In this document: one piece after another, positions 6,371 to 13,924 of the stretch
Layout: each line of letters begins with the position of its first letter
Position numbering within the stretch: the stretch's first letter is position 1
Translations under genes and position numbers: made by a program
The notes under the pieces: model-generated
Database searches by the model: none
The model's input: the letters and a program-made list of their open reading frames with translations, nothing else
Told to the model about the DNA's origin: nothing
DNA from: Betaproteobacteria bacterium
GTDB lineage: Bacteria; Pseudomonadota; Gammaproteobacteria; Burkholderiales; Burkholderiaceae_C
Assembly: GCA_005882155.1 (NCBI GenBank)
Contig: VBCQ01000416.1
Location: forward strand, 1-17,617
Length of the DNA: 17,617 nucleotides
Direction of reading: 5' to 3'

Positions 6371-8155
6371 TCAAACAGCGACAGCAGCTTGCGGCGCGCG
6401 CAGGCGCCGCTGATTCTTGAAGCGCTTGGCGGCTTCGTACGGAAAGACATCGTGCACATGGCCGGCCAGGATGCGCTCCTTGTGACCTTGCCAGAACGCC
6501 GCGTCCAACAGGTCGGCATGGTGTTTCATGAAGACCTCGCGCACGCTCGGGTTGCCGAGCAAGAAGGGCTCGAAGGTCTCGGGAAAGACATCCTTCGGGC
6601 CGACGCGGTACCAGACTTCGCTGGACATTTCTTCTTCCGGGTTGTGCGGCTGCGGCACGCGGCGGAAGGTGCATTCGCTCAGGTACTCGATCTCGTCGTA
6701 GTCGTAGAACACGACCTTGCCGTTGCGCGTGACGCCGAAGTTCTTCCACAGCATGTCGCCGGGAAAAATGTTGGCCGCCACCAGGTCTTTGATCGCGTTG
6801 CCGTACTCGACGACGACGCGCTCGATCTGCTCGCGCGTGGCGTCCTGCAGATAGATGTTGAGCGGGATCATTCGCCGCTCGATGTAGACATGGCGCAGCA
6901 CCAGATCGTTGCCGTCTTCCTCGACGAGGCTGGCGCAGAACTCCTTCAGCTCGGCCACCAGCTCGTCTTCGAATCGCATGCGCGGGAACGCGACGTTCGA
7001 ATACTCGAGCGTGTCGGCCATGCGGCCGACGCGATCGTGCGTCTTCACGAGCAGGTACTTGCTCTTGATGATCTCGCGCGTGGTGTCCTTCTGCGGCGGA
7101 AAGAAGTCCTTGATCACCTTGAACACGAACGGGAACGACGGCAGGTCGAACACCAGCATCACCATGCCCTTGATGCCCGGCGCGATGCGGAAGTGGTCGC
7201 TCGAATGGCGCAGGTGGTAGAGGAACTCGCGATAGAACAAATTCTTGCCTTGCTTGTGCAGGCCGAGTGCGCTGTAGATCTCCGAGCGCGGCTTGCGCGG
7301 CATCAGCGAGCGCAGGAACTGCACGTACGCCGACGGCACTTCCATCGCGACCATGAAGTAGGCGCGCGCAAAGCTGAACAGCATCTGCATCTCGTCTTCG
7401 CCGAACAGCATCGTGTCGATGGTGAGCTGCCCCCGCGTGGTATGGAGAATCGGCAGCGCGAACGGGATCTCGTGAAAGCCGTTGATGATCTTGCCGACGA
7501 CGTAGGCGCCCTTGTTGCGGAAGAACAAGGACGACAGCACCTGGATCTGAAAATTGGTTCGCGGACGGAAGTTGCCCATCTGCGCGGCCACCGCGTTCAG
7601 CACATGGTCGACGTCGCGGCCCAGGTCTTCGAACTCGCGGCGCAACTGGAAGTTGTTGACGATGCGCAGCCAGGTTTCGCGCAGGCTGTCCTTGGTCGGG
7701 TAGTAGGCGCGGTAGGTCGGCAGCGACGCCGGCTCGTCGTTCTCGATGTACTCGGTCGAGACGGCAGGCCGCACGAAGATGAAGTCGTTGTTGAAGTAGC
7801 TGCGGTGCAGGATCTTCGTCGTCACCGAGTTGAAGAAGGTCTCGGCAAGCTCGGGCTGGTGGTGGTTGGTCAACAGGCCGATGTAGTGCAGCTTGACCTG
7901 CTGCCACACGTCCATCGTCAACGCGCTCGCGTTGAACTCGGTTTGCAGCCGCTCAGCACCTTCATCGACGCGCTTGTCGTAGAACTCGATGCGCTCGCGC
8001 TGCGCCCGTTGCTGGCCGTGCCAGTCAGCTCCTTCGAAGCGCTCCTTGGCTTGCGCACTCGCCTCGCGAAACAACCGGTAGTGGCGGTTGAAGCCGTCGA
8101 GCATCGCCTGAGCGATGTCGAAGGCGCGAACGTCGGTAAGCTTTTGCGGGAACAC
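6371..8155 (-). CDS. aceK: Isocitrate dehydrogenase kinase/phosphatase AceK
   Basis: A bifunctional enzyme that phosphorylates and dephosphorylates NADP-isocitrate dehydrogenase, thereby diverting isocitrate to the glyoxylate shunt. The length of 594 residues matches the family (570-610). Motifs: N-terminal AQAMLDGFNRHYRLFREASA; the ATP-binding region IAPGIKGMVMLVFDLPSFPF starting near residue 325; VYIERRMIPLNIYL; and the catalytic segments GDMLWKNFGVTRNGKVVFYDYDE with D467 and D485, corresponding to the two aspartates known in E. coli AceK. The frame stays open far upstream but has no good ATG. I chose GTG at 8155, which overlaps the carbonic anhydrase stop by one base (TAGTG), with AAGG upstream. 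aceB, aceA and icd are not in the window, so AceK is separated from the enterobacterial ace operon context. Confidence 0.95.
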   Translation of the reverse strand: MFPQKLTDVRAFDIAQAMLDGFNRHYRLFREASAQAKERFEGADWHGQQRAQRERIEFYDKRVDEGAERLQTEFNASALTMDVWQQVKLHYIGLLTNHHQPELAETFFNSVTTKILHRSYFNNDFIFVRPAVSTEYIENDEPASLPTYRAYYPTKDSLRETWLRIVNNFQLRREFEDLGRDVDHVLNAVAAQMGNFRPRTNFQIQVLSSLFFRNKGAYVVGKIINGFHEIPFALPILHTTRGQLTIDTMLFGEDEMQMLFSFARAYFMVAMEVPSAYVQFLRSLMPRKPRSEIYSALGLHKQGKNLFYREFLYHLRHSSDHFRIAPGIKGMVMLVFDLPSFPFVFKVIKDFFPPQKDTTREIIKSKYLLVKTHDRVGRMADTLEYSNVAFPRMRFEDELVAELKEFCASLVEEDGNDLVLRHVYIERRMIPLNIYLQDATREQIERVVVEYGNAIKDLVAANIFPGDMLWKNFGVTRNGKVVFYDYDEIEYLSECTFRRVPQPHNPEEEMSSEVWYRVGPKDVFPETFEPFLLGNPSVREVFMKHHADLLDAAFWQGHKERILAGHVHDVFPYEAAKRFKNQRRLRAPQAAVAV

Positions 8156-8838
8156 TACGGTCGGCCTTGTTTCCGTTGCGCGTCGTAGCGCTGCTTCAAT
8201 GCGCCGATGGCGAGGCCATAGGCGGCGCCGAGCTCTTCGGCACTCGCCACCGTGATTCGCAGGTCTTCGAGCAGGCCGTTGTGCAGCCCATAGACCCAGC
8301 CGTGCACGACGACGCTCTGGCCGCGAGCCCAAGCGTCTTGCACCACCGTCGTCTCGCAGACGTTGAGCGACTGCTCGAGCACGTTCAGCTCGCACAGCGC
8401 CTGCAGTCGCATCGTGTCGTCGGGCATGCCGTCCAGCCAGGCGCGGTGCTTGTTGCGAACGTCCTGCACATGGCGCAACCAGTTGTCGGCGATGCCGATG
8501 CGCCGGTTCAGCAACGCCGCCTTGACGCCGCTGCAACCGTAGTGGCCGACGACGATGATGTGCTGCACCTTCAGCATGTCGATGGCGAACTGCATCACGC
8601 TGAGGCAATTCAGGTCCGAGTGGACGACGACATTGGCGACGTTGCGGTGGACGAACAACTCGCCCGGCATCAAGCCGACGATCTCGTTGGCCGGCACGCG
8701 GCTGTCGGAGCAGCCGATCCACAGGTACTGCGGTTCCTGCTGGCGCAAGAGGTTGGTGAAGAAGCCTGGCGTTCGCGCCTCGGTGGCTTCGGCCCAGCGG
8801 CGGTTGCTGTCGAACAGCTCTTGCAATTGCGTGGTCAT
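8155..8838 (-). CDS. can: Beta-class carbonic anhydrase
   Basis: A 227-residue beta-carbonic anhydrase that interconverts CO2 and bicarbonate in the cytoplasm. Zinc and active-site residues are visible: Cys43, Asp45 and Arg47 in IGCSDSRVPANEIVG, and His99 and Cys102 in VGHYGCSGVKAAL. HRNVANVVVHSDLNCLSV is also characteristic. The C-terminal VHGWVYGLHNGLLEDL is typical of Can-like enzymes. The ATG at 8838 starts the normal N-terminus; sequence upstream in the same frame is not coding-like. No good ribosome binding site is seen. It lies 25 bases after the isovaleryl-CoA dehydrogenase and shares a base with aceK. In this operon it could provide bicarbonate for biotin carboxylases such as methylcrotonyl-CoA carboxylase (inference; that enzyme is not in the window). 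Confidence 0.95.
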   Translation of the reverse strand: MTTQLQELFDSNRRWAEATEARTPGFFTNLLRQQEPQYLWIGCSDSRVPANEIVGLMPGELFVHRNVANVVVHSDLNCLSVMQFAIDMLKVQHIIVVGHYGCSGVKAALLNRRIGIADNWLRHVQDVRNKHRAWLDGMPDDTMRLQALCELNVLEQSLNVCETTVVQDAWARGQSVVVHGWVYGLHNGLLEDLRITVASAEELGAAYGLAIGALKQRYDAQRKQGRP

Positions 8839-8863
8839 GAGAAATTCTAGTGAAGGCGCCCGC

Positions 8864-10042
8864 TCACATCGTCTCCGAGAACAGCTCGCGCCCAATCAAC
8901 ATCCGGCGGATCTCGCTCGTGCCGGCACCGATCTCGTACAGCTTCGCGTCGCGCCACAGCCGGCCGAGCGGATAGTCGTTGATATAGCCGTTGCCGCCGA
9001 ATACCTGGATGCCTTCGCCGGCCATCCAGGTTGCTTTCTCGGCGCACCACAGGATCACGCTCGCGCAGTCCTTGCGCACCTGGCGCACATGCTCGCTGCC
9101 GAGCAGGTCGAGGTTTTTGCCCACGGTGTAGCAAAACGCCCGCGCTGCCTGCAGCACGGTGTACATGTCGCCGACCTTGCCCTGGATCAGCTGGAACTCG
9201 CCGATGCTCTGGCCGAACTGCTTGCGGTCGTGGATGTAGGGCACGACGTTGTCCATCACCGCCTGCATGATGCCCACCGGCCCGGCCGCGAGCACCGCGC
9301 GCTCGTAGTCGAGCCCGCTCATCAATACCTTCGCGCCGCCGTTCAAGGTGCCGAGCACGTTCGCAGCCGGCACTTCGACGTTGTTGAAGACGAGCTCGCC
9401 GGTGTGGCTGCCGCGCATGCCGAGCTTGTCGAGCTTCTGCGCGATGCTGAAGCCCTTCATCCCCTTCTCGATCAGGAACGCGGTGACCCCGCGCGCACCG
9501 AGCTCGGGCTCGGTCTTCGCGTAGACCACCAAGGTGTCAGCGTCGGGACCGTTGGTGATCCACATCTTGGTGCCGTTGAGCAGGTAGAAGCCGCCCTTGT
9601 CCTCGGCCTTCAGCTTCATGCCGATCACGTCGCTGCCGGCGCCCGATTCGCTCATCGCGAGTGCTCCGACATGCTCGCCGCTGATCAGCTTGGGCAGGTA
9701 CTTGCGGCGCTGCGCTTCGCTGCCGTTGCGCTTGATCTGGTTGACGCACAGGTTGCTGTGCGCCCCGTACGACAGGCCCACGCTCGCCGAGGCGCGGCTG
9801 ATCTCTTCCATCGCGATCATGTGGGCGAGGTAGCCCATGGCGGCGCCGCCGTACTCCTCGCTGACCGTCACGCCAAGCACGCCGAGATCGCCCATCTTGC
9901 GCCACAGGTCCATCGGGAACTGGTCGCTCGCATCGATCTCCGCAGCGCGCGGCGCGATCTCGGATTGGGCGAATCCGCGCACCGCGTCGCGCAGCGCATC
10001 GATGTCTTCGCCGAGCTGGAAGTCGAGGCCGGGCAGGTTCAT
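8864..10042 (-). CDS. ivd: Isovaleryl-CoA dehydrogenase
   Basis: A 392-residue flavoprotein that oxidises isovaleryl-CoA to 3-methylcrotonyl-CoA in leucine degradation (LiuA/Ivd). The family marker is the placement of the catalytic base. Glu247 lies in SGLDYERAVLAAGPVG, as in characterised isovaleryl-CoA dehydrogenases, while the usual C-terminal position is Ala373 in YEIGAGTSEIRRMLIG. Other motifs are AMSESGAGSDVIGMKL, WITNGPDADTLVVYAK, RKQFGQSIGEFQLIQGK and VFGGNGYINDYPLGRLWRD. The ATG at 10042 follows GGAG (10052-10055) with 9-base spacing; a TTG 15 bases upstream is not a credible start. It is the first gene of the five-gene minus-strand unit. The 22-bp palindrome at 10108-10129 is 65 bases upstream, so LiuR control is likely. 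Confidence 0.95.
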   Translation of the reverse strand: MNLPGLDFQLGEDIDALRDAVRGFAQSEIAPRAAEIDASDQFPMDLWRKMGDLGVLGVTVSEEYGGAAMGYLAHMIAMEEISRASASVGLSYGAHSNLCVNQIKRNGSEAQRRKYLPKLISGEHVGALAMSESGAGSDVIGMKLKAEDKGGFYLLNGTKMWITNGPDADTLVVYAKTEPELGARGVTAFLIEKGMKGFSIAQKLDKLGMRGSHTGELVFNNVEVPAANVLGTLNGGAKVLMSGLDYERAVLAAGPVGIMQAVMDNVVPYIHDRKQFGQSIGEFQLIQGKVGDMYTVLQAARAFCYTVGKNLDLLGSEHVRQVRKDCASVILWCAEKATWMAGEGIQVFGGNGYINDYPLGRLWRDAKLYEIGAGTSEIRRMLIGRELFSETM

Positions 10043-10107
10043 GACAGATGTCTCCAATCGGTGATTCGGGCCGTCGCGGCGATCGTACGCGCGTGCGCCG
10101 CCGCTGA

Positions 10108-10129
10108 TTGACGTTTACGTAAACGTCAA
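10108..10129. promoter_or_regulatory. Perfect 22-bp palindrome, predicted LiuR operator of the ivd operon
   Basis: The half TTGACGTTTAC is followed immediately by its exact reverse complement GTAAACGTCAA. It is 65 bases upstream of the ivd start codon, in the 268-bp gap between ivd and the divergent HAD phosphatase gene. The same core, TTGACGTTTACGTAAA, recurs at 17104-17119 in front of the LiuR-like MerR gene. LiuR sites in proteobacteria are palindromes of this TTTACGTAAA-centred kind. The rest of 10043-10310 shows no gene or other clear element. Confidence 0.85.
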
Positions 10130-10310
10130 AAGCAGACCGAATGATACCGAAGGCGTGCCCGGATCGCCCGGCACAAACTGCATGAAGCTTTTTCAAGTCG
10201 CCTGTAGATTCGCGCCCCGAGGTCCGCGCGGCGAGAGCCCGAGACGCGCAAGCGAAGGAAGGAACACCGCTTGCTGTTTTCGGCAAAACGGCTTCCCCCG
10301 GCACGCCATC

Positions 10311-10907
10311 ATGAAGGCGGTGTTCCTCGACAAAGACGGCACGCTGATCGTCAATGCGTCCTACGTCGCCGACCCGCGCCGCTTGCGATTCGCGCGCAAC
10401 GCCCTCGCCGCCTTGCGCCAGCTCGATCTGGCCGGCTACGCGCTGATCGTCATCACCCACCAGCCGCAGCTGGCCACCGGCCCATTCACGATGCTCGAGT
10501 TCGCGGCCTTGCGCCGCACTCTGATCGGCCGCGTTCGCGACGAGGCGAGCGTGAGTCTGGCCGGCTTCTACGCCTGCCCGCACGCGCCGGGTGCGAACGG
10601 CGAGCCCCGCTGCGGCTGCCGCAAGCCGATGCCGGGGCTGCTGCGCGCGGCGGCTCTCGCGCATGGCCTTGATCTCGAGCATTGCTGGATGGTCGGGGAC
10701 AGCTTGAACGACATCGAAGCCGGTCGCCGCGCCGGATGTCGCACCGTGCTGCTCGACGTCGGCAACGAAACCGAATGGCGCGTCAGCCCGCTGCGCACAC
10801 CGCATCGGCGCTGCGCCGACTTGCTCGATGCTGCGCAATTCATCGTCACCAGCGAGGGCGGCGAGTTCGATGAGCGTCCATTGCCGCGCCTGGCGGAGAC
10901 GCGCTGA
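10311..10907 (+). CDS. HAD-IIIA phosphatase, GmhB/histidinol-phosphatase-like
   Basis: A 198-residue HAD-superfamily phosphatase. Motif I is FLDKDGT with nucleophile Asp7 and acid Asp9; motif II lies in VITHQPQLATG; motif IV is MVGDSLNDIEAGRRAGC. A structural zinc site is visible as C89-P-H91 and C101-G-C103 (CPHAPG...CGCRKPMPG), as in GmhB, the D-glycero-D-manno-heptose bisphosphate 7-phosphatase. The length fits GmhB (about 190). The usual motif II segment is TNQSG; here it is THQPQ, so substrate preference may differ. The start was set at 10311 because MKAVFLDKDG is the conserved N-terminus; the open frame upstream is not coding-like and no strong ribosome binding site is seen. No heptose or histidine genes are adjacent. 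An exact function should not be assumed. Confidence 0.85.
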   Translation: MKAVFLDKDGTLIVNASYVADPRRLRFARNALAALRQLDLAGYALIVITHQPQLATGPFTMLEFAALRRTLIGRVRDEASVSLAGFYACPHAPGANGEPRCGCRKPMPGLLRAAALAHGLDLEHCWMVGDSLNDIEAGRRAGCRTVLLDVGNETEWRVSPLRTPHRRCADLLDAAQFIVTSEGGEFDERPLPRLAETR

Positions 10908-10924
10908 CGGAATCGCGGCAGACT

Positions 10925-10947
10925 GACCCCCGCATTCAGGCGGGGTC
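10925..10947 (+). terminator. Hairpin downstream of the HAD phosphatase gene
   Basis: GACCCCCGC pairs with GCGGGGTC across a short loop (ATTCAG), allowing one bulged C. It lies 18 bases after the phosphatase stop. There is no T-run after it, so intrinsic termination is uncertain. Confidence 0.45.
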
Positions 10948-10970
10948 ACGACGCGCGGAGCATCATTTCT

Positions 10971-10999
10971 TTGACAAAATCAGATTTCATATATAAAAC
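10971..10999 (+). promoter_or_regulatory. Candidate sigma-70 promoter for the amidohydrolase gene
   Basis: TTGACA at 10971-10976 is followed by an AT-rich stretch with TATAAA at 10992-10997 (15-base spacer) and TAAAAC at 10994-10999 (17-base spacer). The AT-rich block 10960-11000 stands out sharply in this GC-rich window. It lies about 65 bases upstream of the amidohydrolase ATG. The spacer of the better -10 is short, so the exact box is uncertain. The downstream IclR regulator is a plausible controller. Confidence 0.5.
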
Positions 11000-11064
11000 A
11001 CTAGCCGGTCCTGGCTTCGGCCGTCCGGTCTGGCCTGACCGATCCCCCAACAAAGGAGACGGCT

Positions 11065-12330
11065 ATGAATCTGTTTCGAGGAATGCGGCTTCGCAGCGCC
11101 TGCGCCGCGGTCGCCGCGGTGCTGGTCGGCGCCATGACTAGCGGCGCCGCGCTGGCCGCCGGCAACGACGACGCGGTCGGCGCGAAGGCGCTGGCCGAGG
11201 CGCGCAAGCTCGGCATCGCCCACCCGATCCTGGACACCCACATCCACTTCTATCAGCCGAGCCGCCCGGGCGGCGTGCCGTGGCCGCCGGTGGGAAGCGC
11301 GCTGTACCGCGATGTGCTGCCGCCCGAGTACAAGGCGCTCGCGATGGCCAACGGCATCCTCGCGTCGGGCATCGTCGAAGCGAGCCCGCTGGTGTCGGAC
11401 AACCAGTGGATCCTCGACCTCGTTCGCGGCGATCACTTCTTTCCGTGGTTCGCCGGCCAGCTCGAGATCGGCTCGGCGGACTTCGGCGCCAACCTCGCGC
11501 ACTTCGCGAAGGACGCGCGCTTCATCGGCATTCGCGGCTTCCTCTGGAGCCCGCCGGCGATCACGCTCGACGCGGCGCAATTGCGCGACCTTCGCGACCT
11601 CGCGTCGCGCGGTGTCGAAGCGAGCCCGCTGGTGTCGGACAACCAGTGGATCCTCGACCTCGTTCGCGGCGATCACTTCTTTCCGTGGTTCGCCGGCCAG
11701 CTCGAGATCGGCTCGGCGGACTTCGGCGCCAACCTCGCGCACTTCGCGAAGGACGCGCGCTTCATCGGCATTCGCGGCTTCCTCTGGAGCCCGCCGGCGA
11801 TCACGCTCGACGCGGCGCAATTGCGCGACCTTCGCGACCTCGCGTCGCGCGGCATGACGCTCGACATCATCAGCCGCGGCACGACGAATACCAAGGACCG
11901 CGTCGAGGCGCTGTGCACCACCGTACCCGATCTGCGCATCATCATCGACCACTTGGGCGGCGCGCAAGGCGCCGTGCCGGCACCCGAATGGGAGCTCGCC
12001 ATTCGCCGGCTCGCCGACGTCTGCCCCAACCTGTACATGAAGTTCTCGTCGTTCTACGACATGTACCAGGTCGGTGACGGCAACCGGCCATGGACTGCAC
12101 CGACCGATTTGGCGGCCTACAAGGCGCACTTCGACGTGCTGCTGAGCGCGTTCGGTGAGGACCGTCTGATCTGGGGCAGCAACTGGCCGGTGAGTGATCT
12201 CGGCGGCAGCTTCTCCGGGCAGATCAGACTCGCCGAGGAGTACCTCGCGCCATTCGGTCAGCATGTGCGCGACAAGGTGATGTTCCTGAACGGCCTGAAG
12301 TTCTATCGCCGCGTTCCGCCGACGCATTGA
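11065..12330 (+). CDS. Secreted amidohydrolase-family (COG3618-like) hydrolase with internal 80-residue duplication
   Basis: A 421-residue protein of the amidohydrolase_2 group (relatives include lactonases such as 2-pyrone-4,6-dicarboxylate hydrolase and L-fuconolactonase). Residues 1-31 form a Sec signal peptide (MRLRSACAAVAAVLVGAMTS..., ALA cleavage site), so it is probably periplasmic. Metal-binding HxH is H59/H61 in LDTHIHFY. Other family blocks are IIIDHLGG (H296) and WGSNWPVSD. Residues 104-183 are repeated exactly as 184-263, owing to a 240-bp tandem duplication; without it the length would be 341, normal for the family. The extra 80 residues include part of the barrel and probably disturb folding. 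GGAG lies 6 bases before the ATG. An IclR gene follows, suggesting local regulation. Substrate unknown. Confidence 0.85.
   Translation: MNLFRGMRLRSACAAVAAVLVGAMTSGAALAAGNDDAVGAKALAEARKLGIAHPILDTHIHFYQPSRPGGVPWPPVGSALYRDVLPPEYKALAMANGILASGIVEASPLVSDNQWILDLVRGDHFFPWFAGQLEIGSADFGANLAHFAKDARFIGIRGFLWSPPAITLDAAQLRDLRDLASRGVEASPLVSDNQWILDLVRGDHFFPWFAGQLEIGSADFGANLAHFAKDARFIGIRGFLWSPPAITLDAAQLRDLRDLASRGMTLDIISRGTTNTKDRVEALCTTVPDLRIIIDHLGGAQGAVPAPEWELAIRRLADVCPNLYMKFSSFYDMYQVGDGNRPWTAPTDLAAYKAHFDVLLSAFGEDRLIWGSNWPVSDLGGSFSGQIRLAEEYLAPFGQHVRDKVMFLNGLKFYRRVPPTH
11374..11852. repeat. Exact 240-bp-period tandem duplication inside the amidohydrolase gene
   Basis: Bases 11374-11612 are identical to 11614-11852 with a period of 240 (80 codons, in frame). 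The sequence CGCGTCG(G/C)GC occurs at 11361, 11601 and 11841, at the same 240-base period just before each unit boundary. Recombination or slippage between these short repeats could explain the duplication. Lack of any difference between the copies means it is very recent or an assembly artefact. Confidence 0.97.
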
Positions 12331-12351
12331 AAGTCGAAGACTTGACAGAAG

Positions 12352-12383
12352 CGGTGCGCGCCGGCTCCACTCGGCGCGCACCG
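12352..12383 (+). terminator. Strong hairpin between the amidohydrolase and IclR genes
   Basis: CGGTGCGCGCC (12352-12362) and GGCGCGCACCG (12373-12383) form a perfect 11-bp GC-rich stem with a 10-base loop, followed by TCTTTCG. It starts 22 bases after the amidohydrolase stop and ends 18 bases before the IclR ATG. It may terminate or attenuate transcription, or limit IclR translation. The T-run is weak. Confidence 0.55.
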
Positions 12384-12401
12384 TCTTTCGTCCTGCCCTC
12401 G

Positions 12402-13199
12402 ATGACCAAGCCCAAAGCGAAACCCGCCGCTGCCGACCCCGCCGATCAACGCTACGCCGCACCGGCGCTCGACAAGGGCCTGGACATCATCGAGCTGCTC
12501 GCGCAAGACGCCGAGGGCTTGAGCCTGAACGAGATCGCGCGCGCACTCGATCGCACGTCGAGCGAGATCTTCCGCATGATCAATGCGCTGTGCCGGCGCG
12601 GCTACCTGGCGCAGGACGGCGACCGCTACATGCTGAGCCTGAAGCTGTTCGAGCTCGCGCACCGCCACAAGCCGATCAAGTCGCTGACCGCAGCGGCGCT
12701 GCCGCTGATGCGCGAGCTGGTCAATCGAACGCTGCAGTCGTGCCACCTGACCGTCTATCACGCCGGGCGGGTGATGGTCGTCGCGCAGGTCGACAGCCCC
12801 GAGCGCTGGGCCTTCGGCCTGAAGGTCGGCGCGCAGGTCGGCCTCACCGACACCGCATCGGGCTACGTGCTGCTCGCGTTCCAAGACGATGCCGAGCGGC
12901 AGCGCCTGCTCGCTTCGCACCACCGCGTCGAAGGCGAGCTCGACCTCGACTTGCGGCAGCTGAAGAAGAACGTCGACGAAGTCGCGCGGCAAGGTCACGC
13001 GCAAATGCAGAGCCGCCAGATCCGCGGCGTCAGCAACATCGCCTTCCCGGTGCTCGGCCACGACGGGCATGCGGTAGCGGCGCTGAACATCCCCTACATC
13101 GAGCGCATCGACAAGAAGGTCACCCCGTCGATCGCCGCCGCCAAAGACGCGCTGGGCAAGACCGCGAGCCGGCTGTCGCTGCTGATGGGGCACGTCTGA
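12402..13199 (+). CDS. IclR-family transcriptional regulator
   Basis: A 265-residue regulator with an N-terminal winged helix-turn-helix (about residues 19-80: ALDKGLDIIELLAQDAEGLSLNEIARALDRTSSEIFRMINALCRRGYL) and a C-terminal IclR effector domain (about 95-262), including VGLTDTASGYVLLAF and the QSRQIRGVSNIAFPVLGHDG block. The ATG at 12402 gives the normal family length but has no clear ribosome binding site. A TTG at 12327 would add 25 residues and overlap the amidohydrolase stop, so translational coupling from it is a less likely alternative. The position directly after the amidohydrolase suggests it controls that gene or its pathway. The effector is probably a small organic or aromatic acid, as for many IclR proteins, but is not known. 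It converges with the MarR gene, with 40 bases between stops. Confidence 0.9.
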   Translation: MTKPKAKPAAADPADQRYAAPALDKGLDIIELLAQDAEGLSLNEIARALDRTSSEIFRMINALCRRGYLAQDGDRYMLSLKLFELAHRHKPIKSLTAAALPLMRELVNRTLQSCHLTVYHAGRVMVVAQVDSPERWAFGLKVGAQVGLTDTASGYVLLAFQDDAERQRLLASHHRVEGELDLDLRQLKKNVDEVARQGHAQMQSRQIRGVSNIAFPVLGHDGHAVAALNIPYIERIDKKVTPSIAAAKDALGKTASRLSLLMGHV

Positions 13200-13239
13200 C
13201 TTGCGAATCGGTGCAGCTCGGTTGCCTGCCAGGCGCGAG

Positions 13240-13758
13240 CTACTTCTTCCCCCGCGTCGTCCGTGTCGCACCCTTGCTTCGCGCCAGCAGGTTCTTCTGC
13301 AGCGAGGTGTCCAGCGGCGCACGGCTGTAGATATTGTTCACCTGAACCAGCCGCGACAACATCTGCATGAACTTGCGCTGATCGGCGTCGGACAGCGGCG
13401 CGAGGATTCGCTTGTCGCTGCGGTCGAGCATCGGGTGGATTTCTTTGAGCAGCTGGGTGCCTTTGGGCGTGATGTGCAAGTGGTTCAGGCGCCGGTCGGT
13501 TTCCGAGCGCGTGCGCGTGATCAGTCCCTTCTCGACCAGTCGGTCGAGCACCTTGACGATCGTCGTTTTGTCGAACGCGATCATGTTCGACAGGCTCGCC
13601 TGATCGATGCCCGGCACTTCGGCAATCATGTTCAGCGCCGCGTATTGCACCGAGGTCAACCCGAGCGGCGTCGTCTCTTCGAAAAACAGCGCCATCGAGA
13701 TTTGGTTCAAGCGCCGGATCAAGTGGCCCGGCCGGGAATAGAACTTTTCGAGCGACAT
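13240..13758 (-). CDS. MarR-family transcriptional regulator
   Basis: A 172-residue MarR-type winged-helix regulator. The N-terminal dimerisation helix (PGHLIRRLNQISMALFFEE) is followed by LGLTSVQYAALNMIAEVPGIDQASLSNMIAFDKTTIVKVLDRLVEKGLITR (helix-turn-helix) and the wing RSETDRRLNHLHITPKG. The C-terminal tail is basic (ARSKGATRTTRGKK). The ATG at 13758 follows GGAGG with good spacing. The gene is divergent from the chrB operon with 191 bases between starts, and converges with the IclR gene. It could regulate chr genes or an unlinked target; ChrB itself is the usual chr regulator, so no link is assumed. Ligand unknown. Confidence 0.92.
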   Translation of the reverse strand: MSLEKFYSRPGHLIRRLNQISMALFFEETTPLGLTSVQYAALNMIAEVPGIDQASLSNMIAFDKTTIVKVLDRLVEKGLITRTRSETDRRLNHLHITPKGTQLLKEIHPMLDRSDKRILAPLSDADQRKFMQMLSRLVQVNNIYSRAPLDTSLQKNLLARSKGATRTTRGKK

Positions 13759-13875
13759 GCGCGCGCCTCCATCGAACTCTGGCCGCGGCGGTCGGTCCGG
13801 CCGCGAGTGCGCGGATTGTAGGGAGGCCGACAGCGCTGATCGCTGGCCTACCGATCGAACGACTGAGCGTTGATT

Positions 13876-13912
13876 CCGGCCCTCGCCCTCTCGGAGCGAG
13901 GGAGAATGCCGG
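13876..13912. repeat. Nested inverted repeat between marR and chrB
   Basis: CCCTCGC (13880-13886) pairs with GCGAGGG (13896-13902), and the outer CCGGC (13876-13880) pairs with GCCGG (13908-13912). It lies in the 191-bp divergent gap. It may be a REP-like element or a transcript hairpin; no function is shown. Confidence 0.45.
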
Positions 13913-13924
13913 TGTAGAGATTAA

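Noticed and set aside
5915..8188. 757-residue open frame on the plus strand opposite aceK and the thiolase
   Set aside because: It lies antisense to genes with clear catalytic motifs, its sequence is low-complexity Arg/Val/His-rich, and it shows no known domain; it is typical of a shadow frame in GC-rich DNA.
8156..8722. Upstream extension of the aceK frame to an ATG at 8722
   Set aside because: This part overlaps the carbonic anhydrase gene in another frame and has no AceK similarity; GTG at 8155 gives the family length.
12342..12347. TTGACA as a -35 box for iclR
   Set aside because: No -10-like hexamer at 16-18 bases; the following bases form a GC-rich hairpin.
10987..12462. 491-residue open frame on the minus strand opposite the amidohydrolase
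   Set aside because: It merely mirrors the amidohydrolase, including the 240-bp repeat, and has no family features.
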